NCBI GenBank assembly: GCA_030544235.1
Contig: CM060478.1
Coordinates: 1,597,727-1,661,726 of the forward strand
DNA length: 64,000 nt
Origin: Lepturacanthus savala
Lineage: Eukaryota > Chordata > Actinopteri > Scombriformes > Trichiuridae
Direction: 5' to 3'
Position numbers and translations under genes: made by a program. The first letter of the stretch is position 1; the number at the start of each line of letters is the position of its first letter. Of the stretch, positions 23,521-35,029 are shown in pieces. The notes beneath the pieces are model-generated. The model made no database searches and was not told the DNA's origin. It worked only from the letters and a program-made list of their open reading frames with translations.

Positions 23521-24285
23521 TATTCATAAGTATGTTTTAATTATCATAATGTGTTTTATTTCCTTAGATTAAGACATTTTACCCACATGCGGAGCGAGTC
23601 CCACCATGTTTCAGTAGCCCACAATGAACAAACTAAACGATGCTGATGATTTTGTGTTTTCCATATTTTTTGCAGCAATTCGATTGGTTGACGTCCCCAA
23701 CTTCGCTTTAAAGATGTCACCAGAAACTATACAATGTACTTTTAAGGTATGCACAAGGTTAGGAAGGCAGGTTAGGTTAAAGAACCATTGACGTCATCGC
23801 TATAGAGTGAAATAAATTGACATGGATCACAACAAAGCCTCAAGCCTACACCATAAATGTTAACAGTGTCATATAACCACTTTCTACATTTGAAAAAATG
23901 GTATAATAGAATATAAAAGTGAAATGTGGTTTTAGCCAGTTCAGAGTGAACGTATGGCATATGTTCCGTACATATGAGACAAGTCAATTTAAGAACATTT
24001 TCTACTTCAAACATGAAAACTGACTGTTGAATTCAGAGTAGATGATATGCAGCCCCTTGACAGTGCAGAGGTTTCTACTAATTTTTAGAAAACTATGTTT
24101 TTTCAACAGAATTTTACCTTTTAACGAGCTCTTTGACATGTTTGATCACCCGACAGGTCGGTCTGATAATTTGGCAGACATATGGTTCTAATATCCATCT
24201 GTCGTCGCTGCACATATCTGGCTCATAGAGTTCAAAGGATTTCTGTTTCTCTGCTGGTAATACCTGTCAGGGATGACACTGTGGG
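23521..24285. other. No gene recognised
   Basis: Mixed AT-rich DNA; no array, element ends or exon signature. Confidence 0.35.
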
Positions 24286-24720
24286 TGTTCAGCCAACTTA
24301 AACCCCCGCTGAGCCTTTAACACGACTTTAACACAGGTGGATGCTAATTCATAATTGAACATATGCAGTGCATAATAATAACTCAGAGCAATTATGTTTC
24401 CTGTCAAGCTTTTACAAATAAAACAAAAAAGCACATTTTGTCAGTTTGTTTTGTTCAGTCTCATTAATAACAGCATCATTTCAAAGCAAATAACAGTTTT
24501 AAAGATATAATTGTTACCCGTGTCACGTTCTCACATATTAATGATTGCCGAACTTCCAAACAATGGTTACCATGGAGTCCTGGACTAATTTAAAATGGAC
24601 ATATATAATAGTGTGACAGTTCCCCACCAGGTTGAATCTAATTAGACAGCAGCAGGGGGAGTGACAGTTGGATTAGTTAAGGTGAACTTTTTAAAGGTTT
24701 GCTGTGCAAAACCAGGGGGA
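24286..24720. promoter_or_regulatory. Candidate conserved noncoding element
   Basis: Non-repetitive, with dense homeobox-like words: 'gctaattcataattgaa', 'ctcattaataacagcatcat' and 'tattaatgattgccg'. No reading frame of note. Texture fits an enhancer; not proven. Confidence 0.25.
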
Positions 24721-24769
24721 GCTTGTTTTTCCCATGTCATTTAAAAACATTTTTATTTAAAAAAAGACA

Positions 24770-25792
24770 ATATAAATACATTCTATTGCATTCTATTCTA
24801 TATCAATAGTCCATAGTCCAAAGTGGTTCCATGCTGCTTTTCCAACATTGAAGTCTAATTGTCAGAGTAGCAGCATTAACAGTATTTTTCAAGCGTCCCA
24901 CTACTTCAACCTAATATTAATGTGATAGCCCATTATTCTTTACGCTCCATACATTATACACATGATTTATCAGAGAAGATTTTGGCTACATAGGATATGA
25001 GACACTGGGAAAATGTCCTGATACCCATGGGAAACCATCATGAATTTAAAATAAAGAGTATAGGCTAGCAGCCTTTGTTGAAATGATCTAATCTAAAGAG
25101 GAGGCTGGGCCCTTTATGTCTGATTCACGTCATCATGTAGGCCAGGGATTCCCAAACAGTGGTGACCTGGGCATGAAATGAAAAGGGCAATGGTAGATCT
25201 ACGGTGTAATAATCTTTTTTACAGTGCATGGTTATTAATAAACTTGTGATTAATTATGTGTTGAAATGAGGTCATTTTTTTAAGGTAATAACACCCGAGT
25301 GCCCATATGATTAGAACCTTTTCAAGCTAAAGTAGCTACTACCAAGTGTAATGTAGTGATCTTCAGTGTGGAGTCTCATTTATCAAAGGAACATATGCAC
25401 AAGTTTAATCGCAGGAATTATCTGATAATAACGATTGTGTGTGATTCATAAAGCTGTTCATGCTGGTCAAATATCAGTAAGAACCAGAGTTGGTGAATGA
25501 GGAAGAACAAGCAAAAATTAAATCTTAAAAGTTTCTATTCACTTATCTATACCTACTTACCCATCTAGCTACCTACACCTACCTATCTATCTACCTATCT
25601 ATCTATCTATCTATCTATCTACCTACCGATACCTATCTAGATACCTTCCTATCTATCTATCCATCTATCTATCTACCCATCTATCTACCCATCTATCTAC
25701 CCATCTATCTACCCATCTATATCTATCTATCTATCTACCCATCTATCTATCCATCTATCCATCTATCCATCTACCCTTATCTAGATACTTTC

Positions 25793-25845
<53 letters not shown>

Positions 25846-26220
25846 CATCTACCTATACCTCTACCTATACCTATACCTATCTATCTACCCATCTTATCTC
25901 ATCTATCTTTCTAGCTTCCTACCCGTCTATACCTATATATCTATCCATTATACTTACCTACCTATCTATACATATCTACCCATTTATACCTATATATCTA
26001 CCTACCTACCTATTTATACCAGTCTCTCTGCCTATCTATACCTACCCACCCATCTATCCATCCATCTGCTGCATTCAGTACCATGGACATGGTAGAATGT
26101 CCTTGTTGCTGAATAGGGTAGACGATCACAAAAAAAGAAAAAAGAGGATGTGTCAGAACAGCAATACTAAAAAAGTATCATGAAAAACAGCATATATAAA
26201 TAGAGCCTCATCCAAGGTGG
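24770..26220 (+). mobile_element. Array-bearing element F, copy 1
   Basis: Ordered blocks shared with copies at 35.0 and 61.7 kb: 'cataggatatgagacactgg', 'gaattatctgataataacga', 'aaagctgttcatgctggtca', 'gaaccagagttggtgaatga', then a CTAT/CTAC array (25541-26067), then 'accatggacatggtag', 'gtagacgatcacaa' and 'aatactaaaaaagt'. All three copies lie on the same strand. No coding frame is conserved among them. Ends are not defined, so it may be a non-autonomous transposon or an old dispersed duplication. Confidence 0.75.
25541..26067. repeat. (CTAT/CTAC)n array in element F copy 1
   Basis: Mainly CTAT with CTAC and CCAT variants and a repeated 'ctagatac(c/t)ttcctatctat' interruption. Confidence 0.95.
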
Positions 26221-27225
26221 AACATTTATACAGGCCTGAGATTCTTTAGAATTATGCATATGCAGATAAGAGATTAGAAAAGAAACATGTACAAACAGAA
26301 AATCTAAGACAATATTTACTGTCTGTTGTTGTTTTCTCAGAAATAATTAGTACTAACAACTAATTACTAACAACAACTGTGTCTTTTTGTCTTCAACATA
26401 GTTATAAAGGTATTTTTAACATTCTTATTTGGACCACGGCTCAGTTTGACAACTTTAAATGCAGTTGTTATTCATTTACTCTTTTCATGAGCCGATTCCT
26501 CATCCCTTCCACTGTCTTTTTGGTTCCAGAGTGACATATTTGTTGTGTGTAGTTAATAGTGGCTTTGATCCAGTGTTTGTGTTGAGTCAGACTACAGACA
26601 GATCCTGCTGTGGTCAGATAGGGCTGTTGAGGAATCGTCTGCACCCTGAAGTCTTTTTAATCTGTGTCTGTTGCATTGTAATTTGTGTTCCTGTCAAATG
26701 TGCAGTTGTGATCTCTTTCAACGTAAATCTCCCAGATGAGTCCTGTCTCGTTCTACCGCTACACCATCCAGCCCAGGCTGCATGCTGCTTTAAAACAAGC
26801 TGCAAAACCAGTGAAAATCTTTGCTGTCAAAGGTGCAACAGCGTTGATTTCGGACCCTGTGAGAACTTATTCCTGCACCAAAATACAGATGGACTTCCAA
26901 CAGAGAAACACAGCTTATTTATCAAAGAAACAGTCAAACAGGTTAAATGAAGGTGGAGAGAAATGTTCTACAAGAACTACAAAATCTGTAGGAAGTAGAA
27001 AAAGGTTTGTTAAGGGTTAGGTTAACTTTATCTGAGCTGGGAGAAGCATATAGATAACAGAAAATAAGAACATTTATAACTAGAGGTATACAGTTTTTCC
27101 TCTATTGTTTTCAGTCTCATTGGTGTCACAAGTAAGGATTTGATTTTAGTTGATTTATTTAATTATCATTGATAAATGTAATTTGTGATTCAGGACCAGC
27201 TGCATAGAAAATAAATAAATAAAAC
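26221..27225. other. Unassigned stretch with two overlapping open frames
   Basis: A 163-codon frame (26459-26950, +) and a 94-codon frame (26736-27020, +) overlap here. The first is Cys-rich (several CC pairs in its middle and C-terminal part). I recognise no domain, signal or homologue, and no clear splice sites frame either. It is the longest open frame in the window that is not made of a simple repeat, so it is recorded, but chance or an old transposon is likely. Confidence 0.2.
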
Positions 27226-27332
27226 ATGTAAATAATAATAATACTACACAGACACTAGTACCACCAATAAAACAACAATACTATTACTACTAAAATATTA
27301 ATACCACTAATACTACTACTACTACTATTGTC
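27226..27332. repeat. Low-complexity ACT/AAT region
   Basis: Degenerate trinucleotide mixture ending in five CTA/ACT units. Confidence 0.8.
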
Positions 27333-28079
27333 AGACTCATTTTATCAAAACCTGACACCTACATTACTGATGATGTCTTTGTTCACAATAATGGGCTAAT
27401 AAAAGTCCGACCTACTGTCCTTAAGCAGAGATCTGGTAAATTAAATATTAAACTAATAGAACAGATTTCATGGACTTTTATGGGTTTTCATCTATTTACT
27501 CCCCAAGTCCTGTTAATGGACTTGAAAATTGTGTTGATTTGGTCGTAGTGTTCCTCTTTAGAGGATGAATAAAGGAAGTGGCATCATTACTTTCTGTATG
27601 ATTTAATTCCTATTAAAATTGGACTGGAAGGTAAGACATGTTAAAGACATATATGGAAACCAATCAATCAAATAAAGGAAGGAAAACGAAAGGACTGTGT
27701 TGCCTTCCTTGGTTCCAGCTTGGTCCAATCCACTGAAATTAATTTATAAAGGCAAAGCAACAAGTGTAGAGTCTTCAGGTATAAACTGGACATTGGTGAC
27801 AATGGTGTTGGCTTCACCTAGACACATGAAACTAGAATTCTGGTGCTTCAGGTGCATCTTTCTACTCTCAAAAACAGAAAGAAATGGAATCAATGTGTTC
27901 CGATAACATAATAACATCAGATATCGGCCATTTTTACATTATTGGCTGTTACAAACTCTTTAATTTAGGCCTAATTAGGTGCAGACGATTCCTCAACAAC
28001 ACTACAACTGATGTAAATAGTCGTTCTCTACCTAAAAGAAGTTGATTGTCAGTTCAACAAATACAAATACAGGAGAGCA
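27333..28079. other. No gene recognised
   Basis: Mixed DNA. A 21-bp block at 27978-27998 is the exact reverse complement of 26625-26645. Confidence 0.4.
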
Positions 28080-28440
28080 AAGGACACCTCCTCCAGTCGG
28101 TGGTGAGCTCTTAAGCCCAATTACGCTTTTGAAACGTCTCCAAAACCAACGAGGGCTCAGTTCACTCTTTTAAGCGTCTGCTATCAAGAGAAGATTCTCG
28201 TGTCGCCGACCACGTGGCCGAGTGTTGTGTCAACGTTTGGATAAATCCACTTCACGCCTGCTGACTTCCTTGTTTGGGGTTTTTTTGGCATTGAGTGGAG
28301 GAGGCTGTTCACTGAAGCATAAACGCTTTTTTGTTGGGGACCATATGCCGAGCGCCACTTTCCAATATGTGTTAATTAAGCTTTACTGTGTTTGCTGCTG
28401 CAGCCCCTGTCAAGTGTCTTTTTAAACGTTATGGCTTCCC
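28080..28440. promoter_or_regulatory. Candidate conserved noncoding element
   Basis: GC-richer, non-repetitive; contains CCACGTGG (an E-box, in 'gaccacgtggccga') and 'gtgttaattaagcttt'. No convincing exon. Confidence 0.25.
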
Positions 28441-28591
28441 ACACTTGAAAAAAGGAGGATTTCACTCCCTCTCTGGTTTATTAACCCAGGGACAAGGTTA
28501 TGGACAATGAAGGTGAAAGACCTTTAAACACTAAAAAGAATTAAATGAAAGTAGAATTCGGCGTTTCAATAAACAAGGTAAGAGCGTTTAA

Positions 28592-28787
28592 CCCTCCTGC
28601 TGTTATGGGTCAAATTGACCTGTTTTAAAGTTTGAAGATCTATCTTCAACAAAAGAAATAACTCGTAATGGAGTTATTAATGAAATATTAACAATGCTTG
28701 TTGGGGTTTTATTTTGGTTTTAGACATTTTTCGGATAATTAAACACACACCAGGTCAAAATGGCCCAAAAACACCATTGCAGGAGAG
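28592..28787. mobile_element. Short piggyBac-type MITE (CCCTCCTGC...GGTCAAA)
   Basis: Starts TTAA-CCCTCCTGCTGTTATGGG and then GTCAAATTGACC; ends GGTCAAAATGGCCC ... GCAGGAGAG followed by TTCA. The two ends are inverted relatives (CCCTCCTGC against CTCTCCTGC) and both carry GGTCAAA inside. The TTAA on the left (28588-28591) is degenerate (TTCA) on the right. The wording is common in fish genomes. About 196 bp, noncoding. Confidence 0.65.
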
Positions 28788-29560
28788 TTCATTTATATTT
28801 AAGTATATATAACTTAGTTCTACGTTTAGAACATTTACTTTTAAATTAACTAATTTTAATTTCTATATTTTATACATTTTCAATCATACAGACTTTAGAC
28901 AGTACATCTGTAACTAAACACACATTCAAACTGATGTTTATACTGATTTTTACAACCTTTTTTAACAGATATAGATGAATTAAATGCAGTTTCAAAAGAA
29001 TTCATCAAGTTGGTTTCATGTCATTTATCTATTTGTAACATTTGAGCACATTTTTGTCTAATTGTGTACCTAAAAAAGAAGAAATGTTAAACATTTAATC
29101 CACTTGGAAAATAAAAACTAGTGTTTTTATTTGTTTTTTCTACCGGACGATACATAACATTGACGAATCATCAATTGGACCAATTTTGGTTGGTTTATCA
29201 ATATGCTAATTAGTAAATGTTTATAATCTAATTGCCTTGAATAAAGCAAAATTCACTGTACTTTGAATAGCAGCCTAGCAGTCTTTAGCAAAAATAATTA
29301 GCCACAATTTGCTCTTCAATTTAAATGCTAATGCTAATTAGCAACTATAAAATGGTAATGCTAAAAAATGCTAAGGCTGATTCACATCAAATAAGGTAAC
29401 AAAGAACTGAAATAAGCAGAAAGTAAATAGCAATAATATTTTAGCTAATTACAATGAAAACTGCTAACATTCAAATCTACTTATAACAAATAAGCTAATT
29501 TAAAGAGCTTCACATGAAACCACTGGATGAAAGCTACACTTTACAGACAATTTACCTGTT
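28788..29560. other. AT-rich filler with a scrap of family D
   Basis: About 29160-29225 ('ggaccaattttggttggttt', 'atatgctaattagtaaatg') matches the right side of the family D copy at 16018-16105. The rest, including GCTAAT-rich text at 29325-29390, holds nothing I can name. Confidence 0.45.
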
Positions 29561-29830
29561 TTACCTGCAGATTTCCAACCTCAAACACCATCCACGGTGA
29601 ATCCTTCCACCTCTGGACATTAGCATATAGACGCACTTTCTAAATGTTTAAGTGCAGCTTGTTGTCGGTCCTTTAATTATCTCTCAGAGCAGCCGCTGCA
29701 CATCCTTCAGCAGCAAATGTATATGAGACATATGCTAATGTGTGACTGATATCACATTACACCTTTACACTCGGCTTAATTGCCCGTTAATATAATCCTA
29801 CAACATGAGATATAAAAGGCACCAATGGAA
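29561..29830. promoter_or_regulatory. Candidate conserved noncoding element
   Basis: Non-repetitive piece with 'gtcctttaattatctctcag', 'gagacatatgctaatgtgtg' and 'cggcttaattgcccgttaat': several homeobox- and POU-like words. Function is inferred from texture only. Confidence 0.25.
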
Positions 29831-31509
29831 GGTAAGAAGGGTGAAGAGCTTTGATTTTAACTCAACAGTTCTTCAGCCGGTTCATTTAGACGTAATCTAA
29901 GCAGCAGCAGGTTCTACATGTGTTATTTGCTTAAAAATAGAAAAGAACAAGTGTTTCTAATATAAAATTCTATATGTGACCATTCACTGTCTCCATTTAT
30001 CATCACAGTTAAATCAGAGACCATTTATAGAAAACTTAATACCCAATGATAAAGAATTAGTTTATTTCTATTATTCCTATTGTTTATTTCATTCATTATT
30101 AGTAATATCAAAGGGAAGGAAAAGCATTCATGTAAATTACAGTTATTGTGAGTAGTGTAAGATTTTTTTAATATGTAATTATGAATATGATGAATTACAG
30201 CAAGTAGAATATTAAATTATAAAAGGTATTAATGTTTTTGTGTGATTTTTTTTGACAAAAAATGAAGTCGAATGATAAAATTTAAATATTCAATCCACCT
30301 AGAATATAAAACTAGTTGATAGGATGATGTTTTTAAATATTTAAAACCTTTTTAATAGAGGTAAACTTATCATAGCAGGTTTTTTGGGTTTCACATTTTT
30401 GCCATTTACTATAAATACCATAGGAAGGAATGCACAATCAAAAAATGTCACTAAAACCTGTAGTTAAAAGTTATTTAGTTTATTGTAGGTGAACATTTTC
30501 CATCAATTAATTCATCCTGAACAAGTAGAAGCTGCTGGACACATTTTAAAGACCCAAATATCAAAATTCAACTCTTTTTAAGCTGTAATTTCCAAATTTA
30601 ATTCAATTTAAATCATGTGACCTTCATTGTTTCACATTAAATCAGTCCATTAGTAAGTTTTATATCTTGTTTTATGCTTGTACAGTAGCAGAGGTGGAGA
30701 GTTAAGTTAATTTTGACATAGACAATAGCATCAAATTAATATAATGCACAGACACCAGATGGACTTAATGTTTATAATAAAACATTAATTTACAAAACCT
30801 GTCTAAGGAAGATCTTTAAAAAAGTAAGACGTTAATAAAGAAAAATTATTAGAAAGAATAAAACACATAAAAGTAAATCTATAAAAGGAAATGGGAATCG
30901 TATAGAAAGAAGAGTAAATTCATGCAGATTGTTTTAAAATCAAAATACCATATGAAGAAAAACATAGATAATTTAGACCCATATAAGACAGAGAAGGACA
31001 TAATGCATGTAGGAAATTAAATCATTATACTGTAAAACAGATTGAGTTAATGCATATCAATTACCTTTTCATAAGCTGTATAATTATGGGAATTTAGCCT
31101 CTCACTTTTCTTAGCCTTCACTTCAACAACCACTTAGCTCAATATACAGTATATCCACAGTCAAGTGACTGTAAGAACTCAAACAAATGACATCACAGGG
31201 AAACTGGCCTAAAATAAATATACTCTCGTCTCTTTATCTTTCAGAGCAAAGGAATTTCTAGGCAGAATTTCTAAAAAAGACGTTTTTGGAGCAAAAACAA
31301 GTGACTGTGTCGGCCTTTAGTAAATTACTTCTTTATCAGACTCGTCCTTTAGGGAAAAAGTTTCCTTTTATGCTGTTTCTTCATGAAATCCATGAAGTAT
31401 ATGTGATGAAATACTTTAAAGTTTAATGTCAATCAATTGTGCTATTATTAGTTTTTTTTCTCCAGGTCATCTTTGGTTAAAACTAAAACCCGTTTTTAAA
31501 CTTATAGAT
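29831..31509. other. 1.7 kb AT-rich DNA, no feature seen
   Basis: No tandem repeat, no element ends, no exon. Strongly AT-rich in 30100-31100. Confidence 0.4.
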
Positions 31510-31529
31510 GGATGCTCCAACTTATTATG

Positions 31530-31830
31530 AGGTTAAGTTTTCACCAGCGTTTGTTTGGTTTTCAGCCAGATAACTCCAAAAGTTCTGGGCAGATTTTCAT
31601 CTAATTTTCAGCAAATGTTGGGATTTGTACCACGAACAGATGATGCAATTTTGGTAATGATCCAGAAGAAATCCTGGTTTCTGGATCACTTTGAATTCAC
31701 TGATATTGCAGTAAATGGACTTTCAAACAGACGCCATTGTTTTGGGCCACCTGGTGGTGATATCTGTGACGTCCAGATGGAATTTTTTAAAGTTTTAAAG
31801 TTAACCATCCTGAAAACTAAACTATGATTC
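31530..31830 (+). repeat. Dispersed family E, copy 3
   Basis: 'gcagattttcatctaatttt', 'cagcaaatgttggga', 'taccacgaacagatgatg', 'gatccagaagaaatcctggt' and 'tttctggatcactttg' match copy 2, and copy 1 reversed. A 90-codon open frame here is repeat-derived. Confidence 0.75.
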
Positions 31831-31859
31831 TAGAACAAGACACATTTTGGGGCCTAGAC

Positions 31860-32288
31860 CAGGGGTCTTCAACCTTTTTTAGCCCAGGGACCCCTTGGGT
31901 GTCAGAAGAACAGAGCAGGGACCCCCACTTAAAATTCTTATTTTATTATTATAATTAGTAGTAGTAGTAGCAGTAAAGGTAGTAGTAATAGTATGTTTAG
32001 TAATTAGGAATTTATCCATTAGGTCTTTAAAACCAACAACAACTATGGTAGCTAACTAGCTTGGTAGCTAACTAGCTTGTTTTTCGGCTCTGAAGTTGAC
32101 GTTACCTGACATGTTGGAAATCATGTCTATGTTAATAGACCAAAATAGTTTTTGTCAAAAGTAGATTATTATCACCTGTTAATGAAGTTTTCCATCAGTC
32201 AAAAATCATTTCTTTTGCATTTGGAGGACCCCCTGCAGTACCTCCACGGACCCCCTAGGGGTCCCAGACCCCCTGTTGAATATCACTG
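31860..32288. mobile_element. hAT-type MITE (CAGGGGTCTTCAAC ends)
   Basis: Left end CAGGGGTCTTCAACC; right end, reverse-complemented, CAGTGATATTCAACAGGGGG. Flanks GCCTAGAC (31852-31859) and GCCAAGAC (32289-32296) form an 8-bp target duplication with one mismatch, as expected for hAT. Subterminals are rich in GGACCCC/GGGGTCC. A 16-bp direct doubling (GGTAGCTAACTAGCTT) and a GTA run lie inside. 429 bp, non-autonomous. Confidence 0.85.
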
Positions 32289-32296
32289 GCCAAGAC

Positions 32297-33229
32297 CATT
32301 CCTCCACTTTCCTGAATGTTACGTACTGCACACATTTCTAAGACCCAGATATCAACATTGAAGACTTTTCCAAGTCTTTTTAAGCTTTTCTTTACAAATT
32401 CATGAATTCAATGCTTTTAATTGGCTCTGAGCCTCCAATAACAACTGATTGAATGGTTCCCAGAATGAATATCAATCTACATTGAGATGAGTTCTACCAT
32501 TAGTCAGGTTATAGTAAAAAAAACAACCTAGTTCAGACTAGCATCACAACATTTGGTTCCTATAATAGATATAAAAGCGCAGAGACTCCAACACACCGAC
32601 ATCCTCCCCTGAACATGATGAAAACGTCTAAAACACCCACTAGTATTAGTAGCATAGCGGTAGCATGACTGGATGAAAAGCAAAAAACTGTCAGAAAAAA
32701 AGAAGAAGGATGCATCACAAATTACTGTTTAATCTTCAAACAGAAGCACAGGCAGAACCTGAGTGCTGACAGTCAGAAGAAGAGGAAGCGAAAGTGATTA
32801 AATACTTTGAAGCATAATGTAAATCAATTGTGCTGCTTGAATTATTTTTCATTCAGTTCATCAGTCACATGCTCGCACTCTCCCCGCTCTCCTGTCGGAT
32901 TCTTGAAAAGAATTACTTTCTCTGGCTATTAGGGATTTTCAGTCCAGACTGAATTTATTCCCACTCGAGTGTGGCTGTTAGGGACAACTAACAGGTGAGC
33001 TCTGCTTTCTGTTCAATCTGTCTCAGACTGGACTTCTATTCTGTTGAAAACAATTTCAAGAAAGTGGAAGGTCCACCAATCAGGTGCTGTGTGGTCAGTA
33101 ATAGCAGTAAATTTAGCATGTTTGTCACATTTAAAGGTTTCAGATCATCACACAAATTTAAATATTAGTTGCATTAAATGCAGAAAAAAACATCCAAACC
33201 TACATGGACCTGTGTGAACAGGTGATTTC
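32297..33229. other. No gene recognised
   Basis: Background DNA; nothing tandem and no further element ends found. Confidence 0.4.
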
Positions 33230-33990
33230 TCCCTAAACTGAAGTTTTGTCCCACTCATCTTTGCAAAATTGTTGTAATTCAGCTACATTGGAGGGTTTTG
33301 GAGCATGGACCTTCGGCCTTTTAAGGTCCTGCCACAGCATCTCAACAGGACCCAGGTCAGGACTTTGACTCCAAAGTCTTCATTTAGTTCTTCTTCCATT
33401 CAGACGTGGACTTGCTGCTGTGTTTTTGGATCTGGTTCATGAACAGACAGCTGGACATTCTCCTTCAGGGATTTTTGGGTAGTGAACAGAATTCATGGTT
33501 CCATTTATCGCAGCAAGTCTTCCAGCTCCTGAAGCAGCAAAACCATCGTCACCACCATGTTTTACTGTTGGTACGAGGTTCTTTTTCTGAAATGCAGTGG
33601 TACTTTTCCACCAAACGTAATGAGACACACACCTTCCAAAAAGTTAAACTTTTGTCTCACCCCAAAGGTCTTGGTGATCATCGAGGTGTTTTCTGGAAAA
33701 GTTGAGACAAGACTTAATGTTCTTTTTTAGCCCAAACTCCCTGATGGTGGAGTCATGACCTCTGACCTCAACTGAGGCAAGTGAGGCCTGCAGTTCCGGA
33801 TGTTGTTGTAGGGTCTTTTGTGACTCTTGGTTTAATTTTGGTTGGCGAGCCACCAAATGCTTAGAAGCGGTTTTGTAACCTTTTTCCAGACTGATAGATA
33901 TCAATTACTTCTTTTTGAGGATCTTTTGGTCGACTTCACTTTGTCATGCTGGACCCAGTTAGGTGATTTCTTGATGATCTGAAACATTTA
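33230..33990 (-). pseudogene. Dead Tc1/mariner transposase
   Basis: Read on the minus strand, fragments match a Tc1-like transposase in order: GYKTASKHL and LQASLASVEVRGHDSTIR (N-terminal DNA-binding part, about 33770-33900), ARLNF-like SCLNFSRKHLDDHQDLW (about 33670-33720), VWWKSTTAFQKKNLVPTVKH (about 33555-33620) and AINGTMNSVHYPKI (about 33465-33515). The element would cut and paste itself through a DDE catalytic core. Here the first catalytic Asp is gone (LWGETKV where families have a T-D-E-T-K stretch), a piece between KHGG and GFAASG is deleted, and stops and frameshifts break the frame. Flanking inverted repeats were not identified. Confidence 0.92.
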
Positions 33991-34229
33991 ATATGACAAG
34001 CATGCAAAAAATAAGAAATCAGAAATGGGGAAAACCCTTTCTACACAACTGTAAATGTATAGTTTTGTAGAAAAAGACTCAATGACCACAATTAAACCAA
34101 GTTTCAGCCTGTTCCTGACGAGATTTGGCAGGACATTGATTTTAACTTGCTCTGCTGATTGACCGTTAACTCAGTGCTTCCACCCACTAAAAGCATTTGC
34201 AATGGAGAGAAGTCCAGACCCGTAGAGCA

Positions 34230-34870
34230 GAAATGAAACGTGAGCTCACACAATCAGGATGGTTTTAACCAGGCTGGTACACAATCACATCAGAAACGCA
34301 TCTCAACGGAGAAAAAACAGAAGACGAATGCATCTCAAACGCCTGTTAAAACTTCAAACGGGAGCACAGGTGCTGCCCCGAGCTCCGAGAGCCAACAGGA
34401 CGAGAACGGCGGCTATCCAGGAAAACATCAAAGTCAGGAGAACCTCCTGATGTCTGAGAGAGGTGGCGCGAAGAGAGCCGCCGCCGGTTTGTAGCAGCAA
34501 GTAGGTCATCGGCGTATCCTTCGTTAATTAACACAACATTTCACACGCAGCCTTCTCATTTATCCTGTCTGCATGTGGCACTACAGACGCTCTTCACCGG
34601 CTTCACAGACGAAGATAGACGCAGATCTGTTTTGACGCCCGCTGTGATTTACCTCCTCAGCTGAAGCGTTCCTCTCCATTTGTGTTTCACGAAGATAATT
34701 AGCTGGCCTTTCATGTCAGTTGAGTGAGAATCCTTCCTAACACATCAAAAAAGGAGAATTCAGAGCGGTTCTTGTCCTCTTTGTGACCTTTTCATCACAT
34801 TAAAGACAATGGATGAAGCCTAATGTCCAGTGGAGATGATTCACTCTCGTTTTTACCTAATAGACTTTCA
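34230..34870. promoter_or_regulatory. Candidate conserved noncoding block
   Basis: About 640 bp, single-copy in the window, GC-richer, with CpGs (for example 'gagccgccgccggtttg'). It includes homeobox-like 'cgttaattaacac' and 'gataattagctggcc'. An 84-codon Ser/Gln-rich frame at 34240-34494 starts at GTG and overlaps two other open frames, so I do not call it a gene. Confidence 0.28.
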
Positions 34871-35029
34871 CTCTGATGTGTTTATTCACAATAAAAGCTT
34901 CTCTCATCAATATATTCATATAAACAATGTATGAAATATAGACAGACGCATCAATAATGCAACTCTTTTTTTAAGTCCATTCTGGGCTGCGGTACAAGCA
35001 TAGATAGCATAGCAAGATAAAAACAATTC
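34871..35029. other. AT-rich spacer
   Basis: No feature seen between the candidate conserved block and element F copy 2. Confidence 0.3.

Noticed and set aside
34240..34494. Ser/Gln-rich 84-codon gene
   Set aside because: Would start at GTG, overlaps two other open frames, no family recognised and no splice context.
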